Below, in pieces: positions 1 through 6,765 of a stretch of DNA of 7,623 nt (position 1 is the stretch's first letter; each line of letters opens with the position of its first letter). The notes beneath the pieces are model-generated. The model was not told the DNA's origin and searched no databases. It saw nothing but the letters and a program-made list of their open reading frames with translations. This DNA comes from Clostridiales bacterium (GTDB lineage Bacteria > Bacillota > Clostridia > Christensenellales > Christensenellaceae). Position numbers and translations under genes: made by a program. The stretch lies in NCBI GenBank assembly GCA_019420265.1, contig JAHZHM010000118.1, forward strand, positions 7,086 to 14,708. Reading direction: 5' to 3'.

Positions 1-370
1 CCCGCCCTTCCAGGACGTAATCTGCGCAGCGGCCGACCATGATGCAGTTCTCCTCCCGCTCGGCCAGGCCCTTGATGATCTGCGCCTGGAATTTAAAGAG
101 GTTGTCATCCGAGACGAACTCGCTGCTTTCCGGGCGGGTATTGGGCTTTTCGTGGCGGTATTCGCCATCCCTGCGAAACAATCTGCGGCGCTTGCCCTTC
201 TCTTCCAGCATGCCGAACAGCCCCTCATAGATGCCGCTCTCTTCCGAGGCCATGCGCAAAATATCCCTATCGTAATACTCGATGCCCAGCTCCCCAGCCA
301 GCATTTGCCCGATGGTCTTTCCGCCGCTGCCAAAGCCTCTTGCAATCGTGATAACGTAGTTTTTGCTCAT
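1..370 (-). CDS. Cytidylate kinase-like P-loop protein (3' end outside window)
   Basis: The first 123 codons of a gene that runs off the left edge. The translation begins MSKNYVITIARGFGSGGKT, so a P-loop (GFGSGGKT, residues 12-19) lies at the very N-terminus. It is followed by EYYDRDIL (residues 31-38) and, near the edge, a CIMVGRCADYVL stretch. This combination is typical of the cytidylate kinase-like family, small nucleotide-binding proteins common in Clostridia. They resemble CMP kinase, but their substrate is mostly unproven. Residues about 55-75 are rich in Arg/Lys and likely form part of the lid. The ATG at 368-370 is chosen because AAGGAGG (376-382) lies 5 nt upstream. The start is 17 nt after the livF stop, so it is probably co-transcribed as the last visible gene of the liv operon. 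Family assignment is fairly secure; true CMP phosphorylation is not shown, and a role in amino acid uptake is only suggested by position. Confidence 0.85.
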   Translation of the reverse strand, partial: MSKNYVITIARGFGSGGKTIGQMLAGELGIEYYDRDILRMASEESGIYEGLFGMLEEKGKRRRLFRRDGEYRHEKPNTRPESSEFVSDDNLFKFQAQIIKGLAEREENCIMVGRCADYVLEGR

Positions 371-387
371 ATGCGCCTCCTTTTGGG

Positions 388-1092
<705 letters not shown>

Positions 1093-1104
1093 GGCTTCTC
1101 CTCC

Positions 1105-1866
1105 TTATTCCTGGCCCAAATACGCCGTGATGACTTCGGGGTTAGCGAGCACCTGGCTGGTTGGGCCATGGGCCAGCTCCTGCCCGAAATTGAGCACGCT
1201 GACTTTTTCGCAGATGCCGGCCACCAGCTTCATATCGTGCTCGATGAGCAGAATCGTCATAGCAAAGTGTTCCCGAACAAAGCGAATGGTATCCATCAGT
1301 TCGGCCGTCTCCCCCGGGTTCATGCCCGCCGCTGGCTCATCCAGCAGCAGGAGTTTGGGGCCAGTGGCCAGCGCCCGGGCAATTTCCAGCTTGCGCTGCT
1401 TGCCATAGGGCAGGCCGGAGGCCAAATAGTCCCGCTCGCCATCCAGGCCGAAAACCGAGAGAAGCTCCATGGCCTTTTCATCCAGCGCGGCCTCCTCCTT
1501 AAAATACCGGGGCAGCCGCAGCACGCTCTCCAAAAACGAGCAGTGCCCGCTGTTATGCAGGCCGACCTTGACGTTCTCGATGACGCTCATATTCTGAAAA
1601 AGCCGGATATTCTGAAAAGTTCTGGCGATGCCTTTTTTGTTGATCTCGATGGGGGCTTTGCCCGTCAGATTCTCGCCATCCAGGAAGAAAGAGCCGGTTG
1701 TGGGCTGGTACACGCCGGTCAGCAGGTTGAACACGGTGGTTTTGCCTGCGCCGTTGGGGCCGATGAGCCCATAGAGCTCGCCCTGCTCCACCTCGAGATT
1801 AAAGTGATCCACGGCGTGCAGGCCGCCAAATGTGATGCCCAGATTTTTTACTTCCAGCAGTGCCAT
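1105..1866 (-). CDS. livG: Branched-chain amino acid ABC transporter, ATP-binding protein LivG
   Basis: First ATPase of the Liv importer, expected to pair with LivF beneath the LivH/LivM permease. Its 253 residues match the usual LivG size. Motifs in order are Walker A GPNGAGKTT (36-44), Q-loop RTFQN with Gln85, a LivG-type degenerate signature LPYGKQRKLEIARAL (152-166), Walker B LLLLDEP (172-178), and the switch LIEHDM with His210. The LivG-typical insertion between the Q-loop and the signature is present (about residues 100-130). The LPYG form in place of LSGG is characteristic of this subfamily and is not a defect. The ATG at 1864-1866 directly abuts the livM stop (TAAATG, no gap). The ribosome binding site GGGGAGGT (1874-1881) lies within the last livM codons with a 7-nt spacer, which points to translational coupling. 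Confidence 0.95.
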   Translation of the reverse strand: MALLEVKNLGITFGGLHAVDHFNLEVEQGELYGLIGPNGAGKTTVFNLLTGVYQPTTGSFFLDGENLTGKAPIEINKKGIARTFQNIRLFQNMSVIENVKVGLHNSGHCSFLESVLRLPRYFKEEAALDEKAMELLSVFGLDGERDYLASGLPYGKQRKLEIARALATGPKLLLLDEPAAGMNPGETAELMDTIRFVREHFAMTILLIEHDMKLVAGICEKVSVLNFGQELAHGPTSQVLANPEVITAYLGQE

Positions 1867-2832
1867 TTACGCCACCTCCCCTTTCTTCGCCTTTTTGCCG
1901 CTCTTATGGATGAGCTTATTTTTGAGCGCCGCAAACCTGGGCGACGCATTGAGCAGCATGATGACGATGAGCACGATGGCATAGGCCAGCATGCGGTAGT
2001 CCTCCATGCCCCGGAGCACTTCGGGCAGCACGGTTACGATGATGGCCGAAAGGATGGAGCCCCGGATGGAGCCCATGCCGCCCAGCACCACGATGACCAG
2101 AATCTCGATGGATTTATTGAAATCGAAGGTATCCGGCTTTAAAATGCCCAGGTTGTGCCCATAGAGCACGCCGGCCACGCCCGCGAAAAAGGCGGCAACC
2201 GTGAAGGCCAGCAGCTTATAGTAGACGACGTTGATGCCCGCGGATTCCGCCGCGATGACATTATCCCGAATGGCGCAGATGGCCCGGCCATGCCTGGATT
2301 TGACCAGGTTGGAGATGATGACAACCGTGATGACTGCAACGATGAAAACGATGGTATACGTCGAATCTTTTGGGATTTTCTTGAGGCCGCCGGCGCCGCC
2401 TGTGATGGTGAGGTTTGTCACCACCGAGCGGATGATCTCGCCAAAGGCCAGGGTGACGATGGCCAGATAGTCGCCCTTGAGGCGCAGGGCCGGAATGCCG
2501 ATAATGATGCCGAACACTGCCGCCACCAGCCCGCCGATCAGCATGCCCAGCGGGAACCGAATGGCCATGGGCAGCGTGCTGTTTAGCGTAAACAGGCAGC
2601 CCGCATAGGCGCCCACAGACATAAAGCCCGCGTGCCCCAGCGTCAGCTCGCCCAAAAAGCCCACCGTCAGGTTGAGCGAGACGGCCAGGATGATATTCAC
2701 CCCCACCGGCACCAACAGGCTCTGGAAGTGCCGGGAGAGCGCCCCAGCCTGCACCAGCGCAAAGAGCACGCCATAGATGGCCAGCACAAAGAGCGCTGTG
2801 AAAATATTCTTTTTATTTAGCATCTTTTTCAT
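1867..2832 (-). CDS. livM: Branched-chain amino acid ABC transporter, permease LivM
   Basis: One of two integral membrane subunits forming the Liv translocation channel. The 321-residue protein is hydrophobic throughout. It carries LivM landmarks: GELTLGHAGFMSVGAY (61-76), RLKGDYLAIVTLAFGEI (117-133), the cytoplasmic coupling loop GRAICAIRDNVIAAESAGIN (182-201) that docks with an ATPase, and LGGMGSIRG (250-258). A first membrane segment spans about residues 10-30. The C-terminus is a lysine-rich cytoplasmic tail (about 306-318). The start at 2830-2832 is preferred over the in-frame ATG three codons later because AGGGG (2839-2843) sits 6 nt upstream. That site is weaker than those of its neighbours, so translation may depend on ribosomes finishing livH 9 nt upstream. 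LivM and the urea permease UrtC are homologous; context and sequence favour LivM. Confidence 0.94.
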   Translation of the reverse strand: MKKMLNKKNIFTALFVLAIYGVLFALVQAGALSRHFQSLLVPVGVNIILAVSLNLTVGFLGELTLGHAGFMSVGAYAGCLFTLNSTLPMAIRFPLGMLIGGLVAAVFGIIIGIPALRLKGDYLAIVTLAFGEIIRSVVTNLTITGGAGGLKKIPKDSTYTIVFIVAVITVVIISNLVKSRHGRAICAIRDNVIAAESAGINVVYYKLLAFTVAAFFAGVAGVLYGHNLGILKPDTFDFNKSIEILVIVVLGGMGSIRGSILSAIIVTVLPEVLRGMEDYRMLAYAIVLIVIMLLNASPRFAALKNKLIHKSGKKAKKGEVA

Positions 2833-2841
2833 AGCCGACCC

Positions 2842-3717
2842 CTACACTTTCTCGATTTTCTTGCGGCCCAGCAGCCCGGCCGGGCGCACCAGCAATACCA
2901 GGATGAGCACGCCAAACACGATGGCATCCGAAAGCTGGGTGGAGATATAGGCCTGGGAGAAGCTCTCGATGACGCCCAGCAGAATGCCGCCCAGCATGGC
3001 GCCGGGAATCGAACCGATGCCCCCCAGCACTGCCGCGACGAAGGCCTTGATGCCGGGCAGGGAGCCGGTATACGGGCCGACAAACCCATAGGAGCTGACG
3101 AACAGCACGCCCGCCACCGCCGCCAGGCCCGAGCCGATGGCGAAGGTGATGGAGATGGTGCGGTTGACATTGATGCCCATGAGCTGCGCCGCGCCCCGGT
3201 CTTCCGAGAGGGCCAGCATGGCCCGGCCGGTTTTGGTTTTTTTGATGAACAGCGTCAGCGCGATCATGATGACGATGGTGACGCCCAGCGTCGCGATGGA
3301 TTCGCCCGTCAGTTCGATGGAGCCCAGGTAGATGCTCGGGATATTGATGACGGAGGCGACTTTTTGCTGCTGGGAGCCGAAAATCAGCAGCGCCAAGCTT
3401 TGGAGGAAATAGCTGACGCCAATGGCCGTAATGAGCACGGCCAGCGGGGAGGAGTTTCTAAGAGGCTTATAGGCAACTTTTTCCAGGACGACACCGAGAA
3501 CGGCGCAGAAGACGATGCTTATCAGCACGCCAAGATAGGGCGAAATGCCCAGCATGCTGGCCGAGACCGAAAGCGTGTATGCCCCGACCATAATGACATC
3601 GCCATGCGCGAAGTTCAGCATCTTGGCGATGCCATAGACCATGGTATACCCAAGAGCGATGAGCGCATAGATGCTCCCGCGGTTCAGGCCGTTGATCAGC
3701 TGCTCAAAAAATTCCAA
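2842..3717 (-). CDS. livH: Branched-chain amino acid ABC transporter, permease LivH (TTG start)
   Basis: The other channel-forming subunit of the Liv importer, 291 residues with about eight hydrophobic segments. Family landmarks are GSIYALIALGYTMVYGI (14-30), LNFAHGDVIMVGAY (34-47), the coupling loop GRAMLALSEDRGAAQLMGIN (164-183) and GGIGSIPGA (232-240). The start codon is TTG (3715-3717, CAA on the plus strand). An in-frame TAA lies immediately upstream at 3718-3720, so the gene cannot begin earlier, and the first in-frame ATG would remove about 25 conserved residues. AGGTGG (3725-3730) is 7 nt from the TTG, and the resulting N-terminus MEFFEQLINGLNRGSIYAL matches the family. A hairpin separates the gene from livK. 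The unusual start codon may hold permease synthesis below that of the binding protein. Confidence 0.95.
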   Translation of the reverse strand: MEFFEQLINGLNRGSIYALIALGYTMVYGIAKMLNFAHGDVIMVGAYTLSVSASMLGISPYLGVLISIVFCAVLGVVLEKVAYKPLRNSSPLAVLITAIGVSYFLQSLALLIFGSQQQKVASVINIPSIYLGSIELTGESIATLGVTIVIMIALTLFIKKTKTGRAMLALSEDRGAAQLMGINVNRTISITFAIGSGLAAVAGVLFVSSYGFVGPYTGSLPGIKAFVAAVLGGIGSIPGAMLGGILLGVIESFSQAYISTQLSDAIVFGVLILVLLVRPAGLLGRKKIEKV

Positions 3718-3730
3718 TTAGAATCCACCT
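3715..3730 (-). promoter_or_regulatory. livH ribosome binding site and TTG start
   Basis: Reading the minus strand, AGGTGG (3725-3730) is followed by a 7-nt spacer ending in an in-frame TAA and then TTG. The spacing and the stop codon together fix the start of livH at TTG; no ATG or GTG alternative has comparable support. Confidence 0.85.
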
Positions 3731-3741
3731 CATCTCTTTCA

Positions 3742-3780
3742 AAACGCCAAAGGAGACGCGTTGCCGTCTCCTTTGGGTTT
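3742..3780 (-). terminator. Intercistronic hairpin between livK and livH (attenuator or mRNA-stabilising stem)
   Basis: A perfect 12-bp stem, CCAAAGGAGACG (3747-3758) with CGTCTCCTTTGG (3765-3776), encloses a 6-nt loop. Flanking AAAC/GTTT can extend it across a bulged G at 3746. On the minus strand the stem begins 39 nt after the livK stop and is followed by CGTTTTG, a short interrupted U-tract. This looks like a partial terminator or a processing and stability element that allows read-through into livH while raising the level of livK message. The weak U-tract argues against complete termination, since livHMGF shows no other obvious promoter. Confidence 0.75.
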
Positions 3781-3815
3781 GCCAACTGCTGGCTTGTTCT
3801 TTTTGCGCGCGGCAA

Positions 3816-5009
3816 TTATTTGCCGATATACTGGCCATCTTTGATGACGGCGACGCGCGCTGCCTTGTTGGGCTCGCCTTCTTTTGTGAAGGTCATCTCG
3901 CCGGTGATGCCGGGGACGGTGATCTCCGTCATCGCTGCGATGATGGCATCGTTATCCATGCTGCCGGCCTTTTCGATGGCGGCTTTGATGGTGTAGATGG
4001 CATCATAGGCATCTGCTGCGAACTGATCCGGCTCTGCACCGAACTTGGCCTTATAATCCGCGACGAACTTCTGAACGGCCTCGTCCTCGGAGTTTGCGAC
4101 GAACGGCGTCAGATAGACGGCGCCCTCGATATTCGTGGTATCGCCTTCCAGCTGCGCAATCACGCCATCCCAGCCATCGCAGCCGTAGTAGGGCAGCTTG
4201 AGGCCGACGTTCACAGCCTGGTTGGAGATATAGGCAACTTCCGTGTAGTAGATGGGCAGGAACAGCGCCTCTGCATCCGTCGCCTTGATTTTGGTCAGCT
4301 GCGTTTTGAAATCGACATCGCCGCCCGTGAAGCTCTCTGCGGCGACGACCGTGCCGCCCAGCGCCTCGAACTCATCCACGAAGGCTTCGTAGATGCCCGA
4401 GCTATAGTCGCTGGCGACATCGTAGATGACGGCGACTTTGCGCACGCCCTCTTCATACATATAGTTCGCCATGGAGCGGCCCTGGAGCGGGTCTGTAAAG
4501 CAGATGCGGAAACAGTTGTCATACTGCGCGCAAGCCTCGGCAGAGCCGGAAGGCGTGATCTGCAAAATGCCGTCTTTGGAGGATTCATCCGTAACGGCGA
4601 TGCAGGGATCGCTGGTAACCGTTCCCATCAGAACCTGCATGCCCTCGTCCATCAGCTTGCTATAGGCGGAAAGGGCTTTTTCAGCATCGCTCTCGTCGTC
4701 CTCAAAAATGTATTTGATTTTCTTGCCGTTGATGCCGCCGGCGGCATTGATCTCATCCACTGCCAGCTGGCCGCCCTGCTTGACGGAAATGCCATAGGAT
4801 GCGGCGCTGCCCGTCAGCGGCCCAATTCCGCCAATGACGATCTCTTCCCCATCGTCGGCCGCCGGCGTGCTCTCGCCGGGCTGTTCTGGCTGCGAAGAAG
4901 GCTCTCCGCCCGTCGGCTCATCGCCGCCCTTGGCAGCGCAGCCCACGAAGCATGCAGCCAGCATCATCATTGCAACGATCATTGCAAACACAGATGCAAA
5001 ACGTTTCAT
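3816..5009 (-). CDS. livK: Branched-chain amino acid ABC transporter, substrate-binding lipoprotein LivK
   Basis: Extracellular receptor that captures the amino acid and delivers it to LivHM. The 397-residue precursor starts with Lys/Arg, a hydrophobic core and a lipobox LAAC (17-20), so Cys20 is the likely lipidated residue; a second candidate FVGC ends at Cys24. A flexible Gly/Pro/Glu/Ser-rich linker (about 25-54) leads into a type 1 periplasmic-binding (Peripla_BP_6) fold: EIVIGGIGPLTGSAASYG (56-73), then AVDEINAAGGINGKKI (83-98), both hallmarks of leucine/isoleucine/valine-binding proteins. The protein ends KDGQYIGK. The ATG at 5007-5009 is backed by GGAGG (5019-5023), 9 nt upstream, and by a near-consensus promoter further up. 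It is first in the operon and separated from livH by a hairpin, as expected for a subunit needed in excess. The exact ligand (Leu/Ile/Val, another amino acid, or possibly a short amide) cannot be read from sequence. Confidence 0.94.
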   Translation of the reverse strand: MKRFASVFAMIVAMMMLAACFVGCAAKGGDEPTGGEPSSQPEQPGESTPAADDGEEIVIGGIGPLTGSAASYGISVKQGGQLAVDEINAAGGINGKKIKYIFEDDESDAEKALSAYSKLMDEGMQVLMGTVTSDPCIAVTDESSKDGILQITPSGSAEACAQYDNCFRICFTDPLQGRSMANYMYEEGVRKVAVIYDVASDYSSGIYEAFVDEFEALGGTVVAAESFTGGDVDFKTQLTKIKATDAEALFLPIYYTEVAYISNQAVNVGLKLPYYGCDGWDGVIAQLEGDTTNIEGAVYLTPFVANSEDEAVQKFVADYKAKFGAEPDQFAADAYDAIYTIKAAIEKAGSMDNDAIIAAMTEITVPGITGEMTFTKEGEPNKAARVAVIKDGQYIGK

Positions 5010-5098
5010 GTTCTTTTTCCTCCATACTCATAAAATGAAAACTTTTTACCCCCGCGCGCCCATGGCAAAGCGCAAAAAATACGGGAATATTTTTATAT

Positions 5099-5128
5099 AC
5101 TATATCGCTAAAAAGTGCTTGCTGTCAA
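5099..5128 (-). promoter_or_regulatory. Sigma-A-type promoter of the liv operon
   Basis: On the minus strand, TTGACA (5123-5128, perfect -35) and TATAGT (5099-5104, 5 of 6 matches to the -10 consensus) are separated by 18 bp. Transcription should start near 5091-5092, giving a leader of about 82 nt before livK. An A/T-rich tract containing TTTTTT lies just upstream of the -35 and may act as an UP-like element. I see no riboswitch or T-box-like structure in the leader, which is too short for a T-box. Confidence 0.8.
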
Positions 5129-5153
5129 GGAAAAAACGCATATTTGCCCAGTT

Positions 5154-5195
5154 TTTTGCAGATTTTTGCAGGAATGCGCTCCCTCTCCTGCAAAA
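5154..5195. repeat. Tandem TTTTGCAG repeats with inverted partner in the divergent promoter region
   Basis: TTTTGCAG occurs at 5154-5161 and again at 5164-5171, exactly 10 bp (one helical turn) apart, and its reverse complement CTGCAAAA lies at 5188-5195. The second and third copies form an inverted repeat with a 16-bp spacer. The group lies about 25-70 bp upstream of the livK -35 box and about 40-80 bp upstream of the -35 box of the rightward operon. That placement suits a regulator acting on one or both promoters. No regulator family is recognised from the motif, and chance occurrence in A/T-rich DNA is possible. Confidence 0.45.
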
Positions 5196-5212
5196 GCTGT
5201 TTCCCGCCGGGC

Positions 5213-5254
5213 AAAAGGCGGATTGCCCCGGGGGGCTTTTCAGCCCCGCCTTTT
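5213..5254. repeat. Inverted repeat surrounding the -35 box of the MBL-GNAT promoter
   Basis: AAAAGGCGG (5213-5221) is the exact reverse complement of CCGCCTTTT (5246-5254). Within it, GGGGC (5232-5236) and GCCCC (5243-5247) form an inner stem with the loop TTTTCA (5237-5242), the proposed -35 hexamer. The two stems share bases and are alternatives. The arrangement could be an operator or could simply be DNA able to extrude a cruciform. It is not a needed terminator, since the flanking genes diverge. Confidence 0.5.
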
Positions 5255-5265
5255 CCCTATATAAT
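5237..5265 (+). promoter_or_regulatory. Promoter of the MBL-fold hydrolase / GNAT operon
   Basis: TTTTCA (5237-5242, 4 of 6 matches to TTGACA) and a perfect TATAAT (5260-5265) are separated by 17 bp. Transcription would begin near 5271-5273, leaving a leader of only about 15 nt that still contains the ribosome binding site GGGAGG (5274-5279). The -10 and spacing are strong; the -35 is moderate. This promoter diverges from that of livK. Confidence 0.7.
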
Positions 5266-5286
5266 GAAGGAAAGGGAGGAAATTTT

Positions 5287-6030
5287 ATGTTAAGACAGCT
5301 GACAGAACAGATTCGATATCTGCCCTCCTGCGAGCGGGGCGATCGCCCGGCGCTGGCCTATATCGCCGGGAAAACGGCATCGCTCATGGTGGATGCGGGC
5401 AACAGCCCGGCCCATGCCCGGCAGTTTCTTGGGGCTTTGAAGCAGCAGGGCCTGCCCGCGCCGGATTATATCGCCCTGACGCACTGGCATTGGGACCACT
5501 GCTTTGGCCTGGGCGCGCTGAGCGGGACCTCGCTTTGCAGCATGGAGACGAATGCCAAGCTGGCCGAGATGGCGCAATGGCGCTGGGACGACGCCAGCAT
5601 GGCACAGCGCCTGCGGGATGGGATTGAAATCCCCTTTTGCGACCAAAACATCCGGCTAGAATACCCGGATCGCGCCCAGATTGCCGTGCGCACCGCGGAT
5701 CTGGCCTTTTCCGGCGCGCTTTGCCTAAGCCTTGGCGATCTGACCGCCCAGCTTTTGCCGCTGCCCAATTCGCATGCGGCAGGCAGCCTGACTGTGTTCG
5801 TCCCGGAAGAGAAAGCGCTGATCTTGGGGGACCTCGTCTGCGAGGATTTTTACGGCAGCAATCCGCCGGCGCATCATCCGGAAAAGCTGGCGCAGATGAT
5901 TTTAGCGCTGGAGGCGCTGGATTTTGAGATCGCCCTCTACGGGCACGGCGAGCCGGCCTCGGATTCCCGGGAGGAATTGCTGGGATATTTGCGGGAAGAG
6001 CTGGCGGCCTGCGCCCCCAAGGGCATTTAG
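5287..6030 (+). CDS. Metallo-beta-lactamase-fold metallo-hydrolase
   Basis: A 247-residue soluble protein with no signal peptide, so likely cytoplasmic. It has the full binuclear metal site of the family: THWHWDH (65-71; ligands His66, His68, Asp70, His71), His164 in LPNSHAAGSL (160-169), bridging Asp183 in LILGDL (179-184) and His221 in YGHGEP (219-224). SLMVDAG (32-38) is the usual beta-strand motif before the metal site. These features indicate an active Zn-dependent hydrolase, but the substrate (thioester, phosphoester, lactone or other) is unknown; beta-lactam hydrolysis is not implied. The ATG at 5287-5289 is chosen because AGGGAGG (5273-5279) lies 7 nt upstream and TATAAT just before that; the frame stays open further upstream, but only through promoter DNA. 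The GNAT gene follows after 9 nt, so the two are an operon. The tryptophans between the metal ligands are a slight distinction. Confidence 0.9.
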   Translation: MLRQLTEQIRYLPSCERGDRPALAYIAGKTASLMVDAGNSPAHARQFLGALKQQGLPAPDYIALTHWHWDHCFGLGALSGTSLCSMETNAKLAEMAQWRWDDASMAQRLRDGIEIPFCDQNIRLEYPDRAQIAVRTADLAFSGALCLSLGDLTAQLLPLPNSHAAGSLTVFVPEEKALILGDLVCEDFYGSNPPAHHPEKLAQMILALEALDFEIALYGHGEPASDSREELLGYLREELAACAPKGI

Positions 6031-6039
6031 GAGGAAAAT

Positions 6040-6507
6040 ATGCAGCTGCGGCTTGCGAAAACCAACGATTTACAGGCACTCATCTCGCTGCGCCTGGCTT
6101 ATTTGCGCACGGATTATGCGGCGCTCTCTTCCGAGCAGGAGCAGCAGATTGCGGCCCAGCTAAGGGAGTATTTCCCTGCGCACCTGGGCAGAGACTGCTT
6201 TGTATACCTCGCAGAAGAGCAGAGCGGCACGGCAGCTTGCGCATTTCTTCTGGTCTCGGAAAAACCGGCAAACCCTTCCTTTCCCACAGGCAAAATCGGC
6301 ACTCTGATGAACGTCTACACCCTGCCCGAGCATCGCCGCAAGGGCTATGCCAGCGCCCTAATGGAGCGCATAATCGCGGATTCCAGGCAGATGGGCCTCT
6401 CCTATTTGGAGCTCAAAGCGACGGAGATCGGCTTTCCGCTCTATCAGAAGCTGGGGTTTTCCCCCGAAACTTCGGATTACACGGCGATGCGCCTGGTTTT
6501 GGTTTAG
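6040..6507 (+). CDS. GNAT family N-acetyltransferase
   Basis: A 155-residue single-domain acetyltransferase that would transfer an acetyl group from acetyl-CoA to an amine of unknown identity. The N-terminus MQLRLAKTNDLQALISLR is the standard first strand and helix of the fold. The acetyl-CoA pyrophosphate-binding motif A is clear: LMNVYTLPEHRRKGYASALM (89-108), with the R-R-K-G-Y-A loop at 99-104. It is followed by LELKATEIGFPLYQKLGF, the motif B region, where Tyr of LYQKLGF is the usual general-acid position. The start at 6040 is supported by AGGAGG (6029-6034), 5 nt upstream, which overlaps the TAG stop of the hydrolase gene, so the two are probably translationally coupled. A terminator follows 31 nt after the stop. 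Substrate cannot be predicted. Confidence 0.9.
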   Translation: MQLRLAKTNDLQALISLRLAYLRTDYAALSSEQEQQIAAQLREYFPAHLGRDCFVYLAEEQSGTAACAFLLVSEKPANPSFPTGKIGTLMNVYTLPEHRRKGYASALMERIIADSRQMGLSYLELKATEIGFPLYQKLGFSPETSDYTAMRLVLV

Positions 6508-6538
6508 CGGCAATTTTCAGGATAGATTTTCCCAAAAG

Positions 6539-6566
6539 AAAAAGAGCGCGGGGCCGCTCTTTTTTT
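6539..6566 (+). terminator. Rho-independent terminator after the MBL-GNAT operon
   Basis: AAAAAGAGCG (6539-6548) pairs with CGCTCTTTTT (6555-6564) across the 6-nt loop CGGGGC, and the run of T continues to 6566. Position (31 nt after the GNAT stop) and form fit an intrinsic terminator. Read on the minus strand the stem is followed by TTTTTCTTTT, so it may also stop transcription coming from the right. Confidence 0.88.
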
Positions 6567-6611
6567 GCTTTCATTTTGCCCGCTTGGGATGAGCCGCATG
6601 GTTCTAAGGGC

Positions 6612-6697
6612 AGGCGCAGGGCAGAGCGGCGCCGCATGGATGCAGAATATCGATAGCGGCGCTTTTGGGGCGCCATCGATATTCTGCCGCTGCGCCT
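6612..6697. repeat. Long imperfect palindrome of unknown function in the convergent intergenic gap
   Basis: The core is a perfect 13-bp inverted repeat, GCAGAATATCGAT (6642-6654) with ATCGATATTCTGC (6675-6687). It continues inward, past a bulged AGC, as GGCGC (6658-6662) with GCGCC (6670-6674) around a 7-nt TTTTGGG loop. An outer 8-bp stem, AGGCGCAG (6612-6619) with CTGCGCCT (6690-6697), closes the element. The left arm also contains the self-complementary GCGGCGCCGC (6626-6635). It lies between two separate terminators and has no T-run of its own, so it is not an obvious terminator. It could be a REP- or MITE-like dispersed repeat, a small structured RNA, or a protein-binding palindrome. Confidence 0.7.
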
Positions 6698-6720
6698 ACC
6701 GCGCAAATGCCGGGCATAAG

Positions 6721-6751
6721 AAAAACCCCTTGCAAATTGCAAGGGGTTATT
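6721..6751 (-). terminator. Rho-independent terminator of the sugar-type binding protein gene
   Basis: AACCCCTTGCAA (6724-6735) and TTGCAAGGGGTT (6737-6748) are exact reverse complements; in RNA the stem would be about nine pairs with a 7-nt loop. On the minus strand it begins 17 nt after the stop codon at 6766 and is followed by TTTTTC, a classic intrinsic terminator. Confidence 0.92.
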
Positions 6752-6765
6752 TTGCTAATCAGAGA

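Noticed and set aside
1168..2142. Long plus-strand open frame (324 codons) opposite livG and livM
   Set aside because: It is antisense to two unmistakable transporter genes, has low-complexity His/Gln/Asp-rich composition typical of a GC-rich shadow frame, and shows no recognisable domain.
5025..5045. Possible CodY box in the livK leader (AGTTTTCATTTTATG region on the minus strand)
   Set aside because: Only about 9 of 15 positions match the AATTTTCWGAAAATT consensus and the second half-site is missing, so it is not supportable.
5048..5065. Mini-ORF encoding MGARG in the livK leader
   Set aside because: It has no ribosome binding site, no run of branched-chain amino acid codons, and no attenuator follows it; it is most likely chance.
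4834..5286. Upstream extension of the MBL hydrolase reading frame to an ATG at 4834
   Set aside because: The extension overlaps the livK signal-peptide region antisense and runs through both promoters. The ATG at 5287 has a ribosome binding site and a -10 box at correct distances, and it gives a normal family N-terminus.
5384..6079. Minus-strand open frames opposite the MBL hydrolase
   Set aside because: They are rich in Pro, Arg and Ala with no domain, and overlap a gene with an intact metal-binding motif set, so they are shadow frames.
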